This document shows positions 15,426 through 23,008 of a stretch of 32,575 nt of DNA, piece after piece (the stretch's first letter is position 1; every line of letters starts with the position of its first letter). The stretch is from the IMG/VR virus record IMGVR_UViG_3300003886_000030, positions 1-32,575 of that record. One strand, given 5' to 3'. The translations under genes and the position numbers were made by a program. The DNA comes from a virus. The notes under the pieces were generated by a model. That model did no database searches. It saw nothing but the letters and a program-made list of their open reading frames with translations, and was not told the origin of the DNA.

Positions 15426-17237
15426 CTATTCCTGAATAACAACTCCGTCAATATATGGCGCATTCATCATTTGCATCATCTCGGCTTCATTCAGAGCTGC
15501 CTTTGTTTCTTTTTCTGATGACTGCGCGTTTTTATATCTAATCTCTGCTTCCTTCTCTTTCTCTATCTGCTGAGCTTGCTGCTGCCCTGCCTGCGCCTGC
15601 TGTTCCTGCTGCTCTTTAGTACCCCTAATGCTTTCGATTAGCTTATATTTATCCCTAATCTGTGACGCTTCAATTACCGCTTCAAGCGGTATTTCTGGAC
15701 GCGACATTGCCAGTTGCGATATTATCTCAAATTGTTCTTGCTGAATATTTGCGGTATCCGGCATGTCTTGAAGCACAAAGTCAACATCTAAGTCAGATAT
15801 TTGATTTTCAGTGTCAACAACTGCATTTAATCTCGGGTCTCCCTCTATTTCAGGGGGGATTTGACCGTATTTTTCAATTATCTTATCTTTCATTGTTACT
15901 TTTTTATTAATTCCAACCCACTTTGAAGAGGTTTCATCGTCAGTGACTCTCATCCACTTTTCTTCTTTCCAGAATTGTCGCGCCATATTCCACACCGCCC
16001 GATAAACCCTAACATCCAGCGAACGCAACCCATCGAAAATCGCTCCTATCTCTGTCGAACTTTGCTGTGACCTCTGTATCAAAGCTCGACCGGACATATT
16101 GCGCGACTCTTTCCCTGACATCGCCGCATTAACGCCGTGAACGTCCATTTCGTTTTTTGCTTCCTGCAACAATTCAAATTGGTATGACGTCATGTCATTT
16201 GTCGGCAAAATGCCGAAATCTTTGCCAAACTCGCCGTATTCAATTTCAATGTGCCCGTCTGCCTTATGCAGCTCTCGCTTTGCTTTTGCGGGGCCGTCCT
16301 CGCCAAACGACCTTTTATTTCCATATGTTTGTCTGGTGCTAGACAAATGCAGAGCCTTGTTCCTACGCTTGTTTATTTCATCTTGAAGGCCTAATATCTG
16401 CTTAACTGGCCCATAACGATTACCCTCGCGATCAACCGACGCACTTTGAAATAATAAATTTGAAAAAGGCTCTCCGTTTTCATCTAAAAACGGCGAAACT
16501 TGAGGCTCAACCAAGAATCCGCCAGCAGTGAAATACGAGTAATGCCATACCTCCTCATGAAGGAAGGTGATGTAACAAACTTTAACCCTTTTTCGGGTCT
16601 TATCCCCCCAAGAAATCGAAGGCTTATCTTCGAAAGTGTCGCTGCTGCTGTACTCGTAACCCAAGCTCAGCACATCTTCTTTGTCTTTTCCGAACTTATT
16701 GACGCCGTCGGCGTGATCCATCCAGATTACTACACCCTTAACTTTTGCTTCGGAGAAATCCTCTAATCTAGAATAGTGATCCCAAAACATTCTATCCCAA
16801 AATATATCGTTAACAGTGATTTCAAATCCATCCCTTCCGGGCTTAACGTTTAGCTCGTACCCGCAAGAACCCTCTATCTGTAGATTTTTATGCGCTCTAG
16901 ACCTCTTTTGATTGTAATCATTATTATCCATGATGTACCGAACCGTATCAGTAGCCGTGTTTGCGTCCATATCATGCTTAGGCGTTCGAGGGAATGCTTT
17001 CGGGTCAGTTCTTACTTGTCGCTCTAAACCTAGAGCAAAGTCAATTTTAACTTTTATTCTATTGTTTACAATTGACGGCTGACCTCTTTTGTTATTAATT
17101 CTTATTTCTTCGTCGGTTAGCTGGTAGCTATCGTAATAATCGCGACACTTTTCGGACTCCGCTCGTGACTCGTACGTCGCATTAATAAAGTTTTCGTAAT
17201 GATCAATTAAAGTCTGTAATTCTATGATGTTTTCCAA
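15426..17237 (-). CDS. Portal protein, P22-like
   Basis: 603 aa, between large terminase and scaffold. The opening LQTLIDHYENFINATYESRAESEKCRDYYDSYQLT, with RRG-like NNKRGQPSIVNN and DFALGLERQVRTDPKA, is the pattern of P22-type portals. A central region has QILGLQDEINKRRNKALHLSS, and the end is a long Gln/Glu-rich helix (EQQEQQAQAGQQQAQQIEKE), comparable with the C-terminal barrel helix of P22 gp1. It forms the dodecameric ring through which DNA enters and leaves. It overlaps the large terminase gene by 16 bp. Confidence 0.87.
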   Translation of the reverse strand: MENIIELQTLIDHYENFINATYESRAESEKCRDYYDSYQLTDEEIRINNKRGQPSIVNNRIKVKIDFALGLERQVRTDPKAFPRTPKHDMDANTATDTVRYIMDNNDYNQKRSRAHKNLQIEGSCGYELNVKPGRDGFEITVNDIFWDRMFWDHYSRLEDFSEAKVKGVVIWMDHADGVNKFGKDKEDVLSLGYEYSSSDTFEDKPSISWGDKTRKRVKVCYITFLHEEVWHYSYFTAGGFLVEPQVSPFLDENGEPFSNLLFQSASVDREGNRYGPVKQILGLQDEINKRRNKALHLSSTRQTYGNKRSFGEDGPAKAKRELHKADGHIEIEYGEFGKDFGILPTNDMTSYQFELLQEAKNEMDVHGVNAAMSGKESRNMSGRALIQRSQQSSTEIGAIFDGLRSLDVRVYRAVWNMARQFWKEEKWMRVTDDETSSKWVGINKKVTMKDKIIEKYGQIPPEIEGDPRLNAVVDTENQISDLDVDFVLQDMPDTANIQQEQFEIISQLAMSRPEIPLEAVIEASQIRDKYKLIESIRGTKEQQEQQAQAGQQQAQQIEKEKEAEIRYKNAQSSEKETKAALNEAEMMQMMNAPYIDGVVIQE

Positions 17238-18688
17238 GATGATGCCCCATCGTAATTTTCGTCACCTTCAAGCCCGGTTTCCCACGCGTCATTTCTTTTT
17301 TTAGTATCCTGCGGTCTAGAGTAAGGTCTCGACATGACCGCATATCTAGTCTCATCAGCCGCGTGGTCTTCGCTCTCAGTGTTAATATCTTCCGGCCTTC
17401 TTTCGTCGTGCTGCAGCGCGGGTATTGTCCTGATTGAATCGCTGCATGTGCTAAAAAAGTAAAGCATTGGGTGCCCATCTTCTCCCTTCATTCTTGCTCT
17501 CATTTGATCCCAACCCCCAGCTTGCCCACCTCGCGCAACACGCTTATTGTCGGCCCTTTGGAATATGACTTTCTTCATTCTTTCAGCAATCGATGGGCCG
17601 CCATCTTCAGTGAAGATTGCTGGGTCTGCTATGCTATAATCGATTTTTTCATTTTGTTCCTGCCTGTCTATGATGCCGCTGGCAACTTCCTCGGCGGTTA
17701 ACTTTATCCCTACGTTTGGCTTTCCCGGCTTGCACCCGTACCATTCTCTATATTTAACCATAGCACCTTTTGGGATAACTTTTCCATTTACAAGGAAATC
17801 CTCCGATGAAACCGTCCACCACCCAACAGAAAACGGCTTAGCAGAGCCCCAGTCAAACGACCTAAAACGAAGCCAGTGTGACGGAACAATAAACGGCTTA
17901 ACCACCATATCTATCGACCAGCAATCAAAGTAAGCGCCCTCAATTATATCCCAATCACCGTCCTCCATGGCCCTGACTAGTGCATCACTGCCCAGCCCTC
18001 TAAGCCTAGCTCTATAATTCGGGTCATCTTTTTGCATTGAAGGATTATCATCAAGCTTCGCAATAATGAACTGCCTAATCATCCCTCCCTCGCTATCCGG
18101 CATCTGATGCAGATTCCCATCCCTGCACATATCCACAAAGCTTTTTTTTACCCATAGGTGCCCAATGTTTCCGGGGTTAGTACTGGCTAAAATTCGTGGA
18201 AACCTCCCTTTAAAGCTTTCAGGCAATTTGCCAAGCCCTACGGCCCTGACCCTTCCCCTTAAAAACCTATAAATGACTTCTGAAAATGTCGTTAATTCGT
18301 CAATTAATAAAACGTGAATTTCGGCACCTAAATATTTGAATCTATGCTTTTCGTCTTTGCAGTGACATAAATAAATTTTCGATCCATTCCAAAATCTTAT
18401 TTCATCTTCGATTATATCGACAAATCCAAGCTTTACCCATGGAGTTAATAAAGCCCTAAACCCGCTCGGCCCTTCAATGTGATTCTTTATCAAATCATCT
18501 TTAAGCCTGCGAAATAAATAAATCTGTAAGCCCGGCATTGATGCCGCCCATAAAATAGCGACAGCTCGCATCAAAAACGATTTACCTCCGCCAGCCGCGC
18601 CGCCGTACAAAACCTCAGTCGCCTCGCTATTTAAAGCAAACCCCTGCTTAGGGTGCAGGTTAAGATTTATTGCCGTCAATTGTGACAT
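17222..18688 (-). CDS. Terminase large subunit
   Basis: 488 aa. ATPase: Walker A GGAAGGGKS at 29-37, Walker B LLIDE at 127-131, coupling motif STNPGN at 169-174. Nuclease: likely metal-binding aspartates D279 (FDWG), D355 (IADPA) and D441/D445 (DHAADETRY). These are the complete parts of a headful or cos packaging motor; the P22-type neighbours favour headful packaging, in line with a circular map. It overlaps the small subunit gene by 29 bp. Confidence 0.93.
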   Translation of the reverse strand: MSQLTAINLNLHPKQGFALNSEATEVLYGGAAGGGKSFLMRAVAILWAASMPGLQIYLFRRLKDDLIKNHIEGPSGFRALLTPWVKLGFVDIIEDEIRFWNGSKIYLCHCKDEKHRFKYLGAEIHVLLIDELTTFSEVIYRFLRGRVRAVGLGKLPESFKGRFPRILASTNPGNIGHLWVKKSFVDMCRDGNLHQMPDSEGGMIRQFIIAKLDDNPSMQKDDPNYRARLRGLGSDALVRAMEDGDWDIIEGAYFDCWSIDMVVKPFIVPSHWLRFRSFDWGSAKPFSVGWWTVSSEDFLVNGKVIPKGAMVKYREWYGCKPGKPNVGIKLTAEEVASGIIDRQEQNEKIDYSIADPAIFTEDGGPSIAERMKKVIFQRADNKRVARGGQAGGWDQMRARMKGEDGHPMLYFFSTCSDSIRTIPALQHDERRPEDINTESEDHAADETRYAVMSRPYSRPQDTKKRNDAWETGLEGDENYDGASSWKTS

Positions 18689-19088
18689 TTAATATCGGTA
18701 CAATCATCTTATCATCGTCTACTTTGTGCTCTATTTCCTGCCTGTCTCGCCATGCGTTTTCTATCGATTTTCTTCGTCGATTGTTTAAAAAGTATCGAAT
18801 CCCATTTACGTTCGGCGGGTAGTGTTTAACTGTCCTCACCTGCTCGCCTTTAATCATCAATGTTTCTTCTTTGTCATATCCCGTCGCCACCCTATAAAGA
18901 GCGTCAGCAACATTGGCATCAGCAGAAAGCTTGCCTTCCTGCATTGCATTAAAAAAACCTTCGTGCTCATTTTTCCAGATAGAAATTGTCGATCTCGCAA
19001 CATTGAAAAAATCCGCAATCTCATCATCTATTGCACCTAGCAAGCACAGCTTTCTGACCTGATCGTCGTATTCTTTTTTATATTTCAT
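18660..19088 (-). CDS. Terminase small subunit
   Basis: 142 aa with an N-terminal helix-turn-helix at about residues 8-40 (LCLLGAIDDEIADFF then ARSTISIWKNEH), a helical middle ending in VATGYDKEE, and a C-terminal part WRDRQEIEHKVDDD that probably contacts the large subunit. It recognises the packaging start site and regulates the motor. The ATG overlaps the stop of the preceding small gene. The pac site, if P22-like, may lie within this gene but I could not identify it. Confidence 0.87.
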   Translation of the reverse strand: MKYKKEYDDQVRKLCLLGAIDDEIADFFNVARSTISIWKNEHEGFFNAMQEGKLSADANVADALYRVATGYDKEETLMIKGEQVRTVKHYPPNVNGIRYFLNNRRRKSIENAWRDRQEIEHKVDDDKMIVPILNVTIDGNKS

Positions 19089-19372
19089 GCGCTTTTATAT
19101 TCTTTTACTTTTAAATCTACGGCCCTAGCTTCAATTTGACCGTCAGAAAGTGAAAACTCAAAAACTACCTTGTAATCCCCGGCTTTTTTTGGCGAAAAAG
19201 TAGCCTTGGCAACTTTAAGGGAGGGGAGAATCACTATGTCAGTTATCGAAATAGACCTCGGTTTAGAAAAAACATTAACACTAGAAATTGTCACGCCATC
19301 ATCAAGCCATCCCGTCAAATCTAAACCAAAAGACCTTGATGAGTTCAGCTGCAAATTTGGAAACGAAATCAT
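19085..19372 (-). CDS. Small beta-sandwich virion protein, unknown
   Basis: 95 aa, beta-rich, with LDLTGWLDDGVTISSVNV near the start and KKAGDYKVVFEFSLSDGQI near the end, like an Ig-type fold seen in small phage structural proteins next to fibre or head genes. GGAGAGGTGA precedes the ATG. It lies between the fibre gene and small terminase and overlaps the latter. It could be a fibre partner or capsid decoration; both are guesses from fold and position. Confidence 0.62.
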   Translation of the reverse strand: MISFPNLQLNSSRSFGLDLTGWLDDGVTISSVNVFSKPRSISITDIVILPSLKVAKATFSPKKAGDYKVVFEFSLSDGQIEARAVDLKVKEYKSA

Positions 19373-19376
19373 AAGC

Positions 19377-21323
19377 TCACCTCTCCGGCCTAATCCTTAT
19401 AACGCTTTCTTCGTGCCTTATGCGCACCAAATACCCCACCACACCAGATAAGCCAGCAAATATATCGCTAGCGCTAACGCTGTAGGACGAAGATTCTAAA
19501 GTTAAGCTTTGACTTAAATCAAAACCTAGGTCATTTTCTAAAACCGTAAAACCTGAAGACTCTAAAGTTAAAGTTTGACTTAAATTAAAACCCAAATCAT
19601 TTCCCAGAACTGTGAAACCTGAAGATTCTAGGGTAAAAATTGGTCTTAAATCAAAATCTAAATCATTTCCCAGTACCGCGAAACCTGAAGATTCTATGGT
19701 TAAAGCTGGGCTTAAATCAAAATCTAAATCATTGCTCAGAACTGTAAAGTCTGAAGATTCTAGGGCCAAAAATTGATTTGAACTAAAATTTAAATCATTG
19801 CCTAGAACTGTGAAGCCTGAAGATTCCAAAGTTACACTTTGACTTAAATTAAAACCTAAATCACTACCGAGTAGTGTAAAACCCGTAGACTCTAAAGCTA
19901 CACTTTGTCTAACATTAAAACCAAGATCATTACTCAGAACCGAAAAGCCCGAAGATTCTAGGGCTGCGCTTTGGCTAAAATCAAAACCTAAATCATTCCC
20001 AAGAACCTCAAAACCCGAAGATTCTAAAGCTGCGGTTTGGCTGAAATTAAAGCCCAGATCATTGCCCAGAACCGCAAAGCCCGCAGGCTCTAAAGTTACA
20101 CTTTGGCTTAAATCAAAATCTAAATCATTTCCCAGTACCGTAAAACCCGAAGATTCTATGGTTACACTTTGGCTAAAATCAAAACCTAGGTTATTGGTAA
20201 GAACCGTAAAAACCAAAGATTCTAAAGTTTCACTTTGCTCCCCAATGCTTTCAGCAGCCCCTGTTGAGATAAACGCCGATGGATTATTTTGGTTGTTATA
20301 TGATGTAGCTATTTCAGGTGCAGAAAGAACCTCATTATAGATGCTAAATTCTGACACAGCTCCAGCTAAAAAAGCCACAGGGGAAGACCTGACTAATGCT
20401 GATATTGACGAGCTATCAAGGGTTAATGGGGTAGGTGTGTAATTAAAATCAGTGGCGTCTAAGATGCCGTCGATATAAACATTTACTATACCATTGTTAT
20501 CAACCCATGTCAGTAAGTGATCAGTGCCATCAAAAACAGGTAATGTAGATTTAATGCGGTTTGCACTTACGAAAGAATTGTCCCCGCGAATGTAAGCGGA
20601 TAATTCCGGCCCTAATCCGTCAGCCTCAGTGCCTAAAGTAAAAAGCGGGGTATTACTGGAGGATGAACCCTCACCATATAGCCGCAAATTATCTTGGAAA
20701 TTCGGCACATTAACCCACATTTGAATCGAATAACCAGTTGACTTATGCGCCAATGCTGAGTTAATAGTCAAATAATCATTAACGCCATCAAATTCTAAAC
20801 CATTGCCAATTTTTCCAGCAATTAAATCATTGCTTGCCATTCCCCCGTTAGAAGTGTAATGATTTCCAGACCCAGATGAGTCAATCATTTGTGGAGCGCC
20901 GCCAGAAGGGTCTTGCTCTAAATGTAAGCTACAAATTCGATTCGGCCTATAAACATTAAAGCGGCCATATAAATCACCGGCAGCATAAGCACTTAATAGC
21001 GAACTTCCGTACTCAACATAAAACCTAGTATCAACGAGCGATGATAATAACCACCCAGCCCCACTAATCCATATTTGACATTCACCATCGCCTGCCCCTA
21101 AAGCGCTATCAGGGGTAATTGAGACAACTTCGAAAGCAAGCTCATTTGTTTGATCGTCATTTTGATATACACGGGTATTTGCCGCTGTAATTCTTTTAGA
21201 ATTCGTAGGATCAAAAGCGCTATCTGGGAAATTTGCGCGTGACAACAGAACGGGCATATACGTGATATCGGCGACAACCTGTGTCGCTAAAATATCAAGC
21301 GGTAACCTATGCGTATTCGCCAC
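19377..21323 (-). CDS. LamG tail fibre / receptor-binding protein with 22-aa repeats
   Basis: 648 aa from a GTG at 21323, 6 nt after the preceding stop. Residues about 20-125 resemble the DUF2341-type module (FPVLL..., VYQNDD..NELAFEV, WISGAGWLLSS, FYVEYG). Residues about 130-345 form a LamG/concanavalin-type jelly roll (GLEFDGVNDYLTI, YSIQMWVNVP, VNVYIDG, AGAVSEFSIYNEVLSAPEI). Residues 368-609 are eleven tandem 22-residue repeats, then a tail SDIFAGLSGVVGYLVRIR. DUF2341-LamG pairs are typical of carbohydrate-binding phage fibres. No head-binding domain like the P22 tailspike is seen, and the gene lies upstream of terminase, unlike P22. It is probably the host-recognition or decoration protein. 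Confidence 0.75.
   Translation of the reverse strand: MANTHRLPLDILATQVVADITYMPVLLSRANFPDSAFDPTNSKRITAANTRVYQNDDQTNELAFEVVSITPDSALGAGDGECQIWISGAGWLLSSLVDTRFYVEYGSSLLSAYAAGDLYGRFNVYRPNRICSLHLEQDPSGGAPQMIDSSGSGNHYTSNGGMASNDLIAGKIGNGLEFDGVNDYLTINSALAHKSTGYSIQMWVNVPNFQDNLRLYGEGSSSSNTPLFTLGTEADGLGPELSAYIRGDNSFVSANRIKSTLPVFDGTDHLLTWVDNNGIVNVYIDGILDATDFNYTPTPLTLDSSSISALVRSSPVAFLAGAVSEFSIYNEVLSAPEIATSYNNQNNPSAFISTGAAESIGEQSETLESLVFTVLTNNLGFDFSQSVTIESSGFTVLGNDLDFDLSQSVTLEPAGFAVLGNDLGFNFSQTAALESSGFEVLGNDLGFDFSQSAALESSGFSVLSNDLGFNVRQSVALESTGFTLLGSDLGFNLSQSVTLESSGFTVLGNDLNFSSNQFLALESSDFTVLSNDLDFDLSPALTIESSGFAVLGNDLDFDLRPIFTLESSGFTVLGNDLGFNLSQTLTLESSGFTVLENDLGFDLSQSLTLESSSYSVSASDIFAGLSGVVGYLVRIRHEESVIRIRPER
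19497..20222 (-). repeat. Eleven 66-bp tandem repeats in the fibre gene
   Basis: The unit ESSGFTVLGNDLGFDLSQSV plus two residues is repeated eleven times with exact 22-residue spacing and no indels; a decayed twelfth (ESSSYSVSASD) follows. Invariant positions are E1, F5, L8, D11 (except N in the first copy) and F14. Variation is mostly at positions 6, 9, 13 and 15-21. Exact 66-bp spacing allows slippage or unequal recombination without frameshift, so copy number may vary between phages. Confidence 0.9.
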
Positions 21324-21329
21324 TTATCT

Positions 21330-21806
21330 TTAGCCCACCAAGTGCATCTGCATACCTTGGCCTTTAACTTTGCCAATCCAGTATTCTTTTTTCACAGCGC
21401 TACCGCTTTCCAAAATCCAAACCTCAGCAACCCCATAGTCATCTTCTTTATAACTTTCATCTTCAATAAAATTATAGGCTAAAAAGCCTGAAGGCTTATT
21501 CTTTTTTATAAATCTGTTGGCTTGGTCGGAAAACTCACGGACACGCTTGCGCGGAATAAAGTCGGGGGGTGTTCGCTCCTCCCAAGCAGCCTCCTCATCT
21601 TTTAGCCCCTCATTAAAAACCTTAAAAAATACAGCCCCCTGCTTTGCCACGCTGTCAACTACATCTTCGACGTTAACCTTGTAAAAAGAGCTTTTAAAAA
21701 TGCGCTTCCGATACTCAAACTCTTCTTCGGTTTGAGTTGCCATGGTTACTTCCCCGACAGCTTTATATTTTTCTGCCAATACCGCTAATAATTCTACTTT
21801 AGTCAT
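21330..21806 (-). CDS. Hypothetical virion-operon protein
   Basis: 158 aa, hydrophilic, with an N-terminal helical part (VELLAVLAEKYKAVGEV, EEEFEYRKRIFKSSFYKV) and a C-terminal beta-looking part (YGVAEVWILESGSAVKKEYW). AAGG lies 6 nt before the ATG. It sits between two probable fibre or tail proteins and is well spaced, so it is very likely translated. I recognise no family. It may assist folding or attachment of the fibre downstream. Confidence 0.65.
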   Translation of the reverse strand: MTKVELLAVLAEKYKAVGEVTMATQTEEEFEYRKRIFKSSFYKVNVEDVVDSVAKQGAVFFKVFNEGLKDEEAAWEERTPPDFIPRKRVREFSDQANRFIKKNKPSGFLAYNFIEDESYKEDDYGVAEVWILESGSAVKKEYWIGKVKGQGMQMHLVG

Positions 21807-21814
21807 GTCAGGCC

Positions 21815-22213
21815 TTATATTAAAGTGAATATATTAGTTGGGATAGTCACATCAAAAGATTTGCCATCTGTTAGCGTGATGGCCGACCCAATATCATAAT
21901 AAAATATCAAAAGCCCGTTAACCGTATTGTATAATATCCCATATCGATATGGGCCAATGTCACCGCCCGACGCCGACATCGTGAAGCCAGAGCCATCTAG
22001 GGTGCCTCCCCAAGTGTTCTGGACATCGTAACCACCTGCTGTATACCCATTCGCGGCTGCAGGCGGGGCGTGAGCGGTTACTAAGTCGATATTTGTCTGT
22101 GTATTTAAAGGTAAAACGTTTGTAAAACACAAATTCAAAGTGTCTGTGCTTAGATTGTGATTGCCCAGCCCCATTTGCTCATTAAAATCCAAAAATTTAA
22201 TTGCTGCTGCCAT
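21815..22213 (-). CDS. Small beta-rich phage virion protein
   Basis: 132 aa. The course LSTDTLNLCFTNVLPLNTQT, then GYTAGGYDVQNTWG, then ILYNTVNGLLIFYYDIGSAITLTDGKSFDVTIP is typical of a common small phage structural protein whose opening states what the polypeptide does in sequence order (LSTDTLKVALLT...YTAGG...). The family is seen near head and fibre genes; its function is not established to my knowledge. GGGGA lies about 9 nt before the ATG. Its start overlaps closely with the end of a 29-aa frame upstream. Confidence 0.68.
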   Translation of the reverse strand: MAAAIKFLDFNEQMGLGNHNLSTDTLNLCFTNVLPLNTQTNIDLVTAHAPPAAANGYTAGGYDVQNTWGGTLDGSGFTMSASGGDIGPYRYGILYNTVNGLLIFYYDIGSAITLTDGKSFDVTIPTNIFTLI

Positions 22214-22215
22214 GA

Positions 22216-22305
22216 TCAGTTGTCCCCTATAATTATAGGCTTATTATTCCAGATTTCCGGCTCATTAGGTGCGCCGGACAGCGTACTTGATTCATTTTTA
22301 GCCAT
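22216..22305 (-). CDS. Possible 29-aa leader gene of the virion operon
   Basis: ATG at 22305 opens a 29-aa frame starting MAKNESSTLSGAPNEPEIWN. AGAAGG precedes it, though only 3 nt away. Its TGA is 2 nt ahead of the next ATG, so it could couple translation to the virion genes. Short length makes this uncertain; it is the first frame behind the candidate -10 at 22350. Confidence 0.4.
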   Translation of the reverse strand: MAKNESSTLSGAPNEPEIWNNKPIIIGDN

Positions 22306-22349
22306 TGACCTTCTAATAAATCCAGATTTAGTAATTATCACTTGGATCA

Positions 22350-22355
22350 ATTATA
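22350..22355 (-). promoter_or_regulatory. Candidate -10 of the virion operon promoter
   Basis: A perfect TATAAT on the minus strand lies between the upstream terminator and the first virion gene. No good -35 stands 16-18 bp upstream, only T-rich sequence, which would fit an activator-dependent late promoter. Confidence 0.35.
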
Positions 22356-22382
22356 GCTCATTTTTAGCAAATAAAAGAAAAA

Positions 22383-22417
22383 CTTCAAAACAAGGCTTTT
22401 GGTGTCTTGTTTTGAAG
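22383..22417 (-). terminator. Strong terminator at the end of the recombination operon
   Basis: CTTCAAAACAAG (22383-22394) and CTTGTTTTGAAG (22406-22417) form a perfect 12-bp stem with an 11-base loop. On the minus strand the stem is followed by UUUUUCUUUU. It begins 6 nt after the stop of the 50-aa gene, so it ends the early operon and separates it from the virion operon. Confidence 0.85.
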
Positions 22418-22423
22418 GCTTGA

Positions 22424-22576
22424 TTATTTAGCGTTGAAATCAAATAAAGCGAAAGAAGTGCGTAAAGCTTTTGGATTAACGCTCATAAAATGAGCAATTA
22501 AGCGTCTTTCCGATTTCTTAATTCCATAAAGTAGATTTTCCAAATAATTATCTTCAATTTTCAGATCATGAAACAT
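22424..22576 (-). CDS. Small hypothetical protein, last gene before the terminator
   Basis: 50 aa, starting MFHDLKIEDNYLENLLYGIK and ending ALFDFNAK, charged and mostly helical. AAAAAGGTG lies about 8 nt before the ATG, and an intrinsic terminator begins 6 nt after the stop. This exact fit between stop and terminator supports a real gene. I recognise no family. Confidence 0.58.
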   Translation of the reverse strand: MFHDLKIEDNYLENLLYGIKKSERRLIAHFMSVNPKALRTSFALFDFNAK

Positions 22577-22591
22577 TTTGTTAACACCTTT

Positions 22592-22702
22592 TTAAGTGAT
22601 TCGCTCATAGTTAAAAGTTAAGCTGTGAATCTCGGTGACTTTGAGCGCATTGCTACCCACGCCTTCCGCCCCGAGTATCCGCAGAGGTTCCGCACATAAC
22701 AT
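22592..22702 (-). CDS. Doubtful 36-aa frame in a GC-rich island
   Basis: ATG at 22702 opens a frame MLCAEPLRILGAEGVGSNAL... of 36 residues. There is no visible ribosome binding site. The 70 bases around 22625-22700 are clearly more GC-rich than the surroundings and carry no obvious hairpin or tRNA shape. It may be a small gene, a structured RNA or an imported fragment. Confidence 0.3.
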   Translation of the reverse strand: MLCAEPLRILGAEGVGSNALKVTEIHSLTFNYERIT

Positions 22703-22717
22703 GGCCGACAGCTATAA

Positions 22718-23008
22718 TTACTTTCTGCCAAAGTTACTCGTGTCCGATTTTCCCTTCATGTTTTCGCCGGGCATTTTTCTGTATTTGTAATCATTAACCG
22801 CGCGCTCTAGAGTTAACTTGTGATACGTCATAAAGCTTTTTAACGCCGAGTGGCTGCACTTTAATCTTACCGCCTCCTCCCTGCACGTTGACATTCTCCC
22901 GTTAACGCTGAACTTTTTTTCTCTTCGTTTTTTTTCGTTTTTGCCAGACCCCGGAATTCTCGGTTTAGGAGTTATATCCACTTTTGGAATTGACAATAAG
23001 CTAATCAC
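22718..23008 (-). CDS. Small basic protein with HTH-like segment
   Basis: 96 aa, very basic. A Lys/Arg-rich N-terminal third (KPRIPGSGKNEKKRREKK) is followed by STCREEAVRLKCSHSALKSF and THKL-like TYHKLTLERAVND, which reads like a short helix-turn-helix of the kind found in recombination- and integration-related or late regulatory small phage proteins. It overlaps the preceding gene by ATGA. DNA binding is plausible; the target is unknown. It could act on the virion promoter that lies after the next terminator. Confidence 0.6.
   Translation of the reverse strand: MISLLSIPKVDITPKPRIPGSGKNEKKRREKKFSVNGRMSTCREEAVRLKCSHSALKSFMTYHKLTLERAVNDYKYRKMPGENMKGKSDTSNFGRK

Noticed and set aside
14564-15463. 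Longer scaffold start at 15463
   Set aside because: The added 40 residues (FFRFACSSPGLSG...) lack a ribosome site and overlap the portal end; GGAG fits the ATG at 15343.
17203-17478. 91-aa minus-strand frame over the terminase-portal junction
   Set aside because: It overlaps the terminase nuclease motifs in another frame; terminase and portal are well supported there.
19497-20222. CRISPR-like array
   Set aside because: The 66-bp units are contiguous, in frame, without spacers, and encode 22-residue protein repeats.
22621-22700. tRNA-like GC-rich segment
   Set aside because: No acceptor stem or T-loop could be folded by eye; kept only as an unexplained island.
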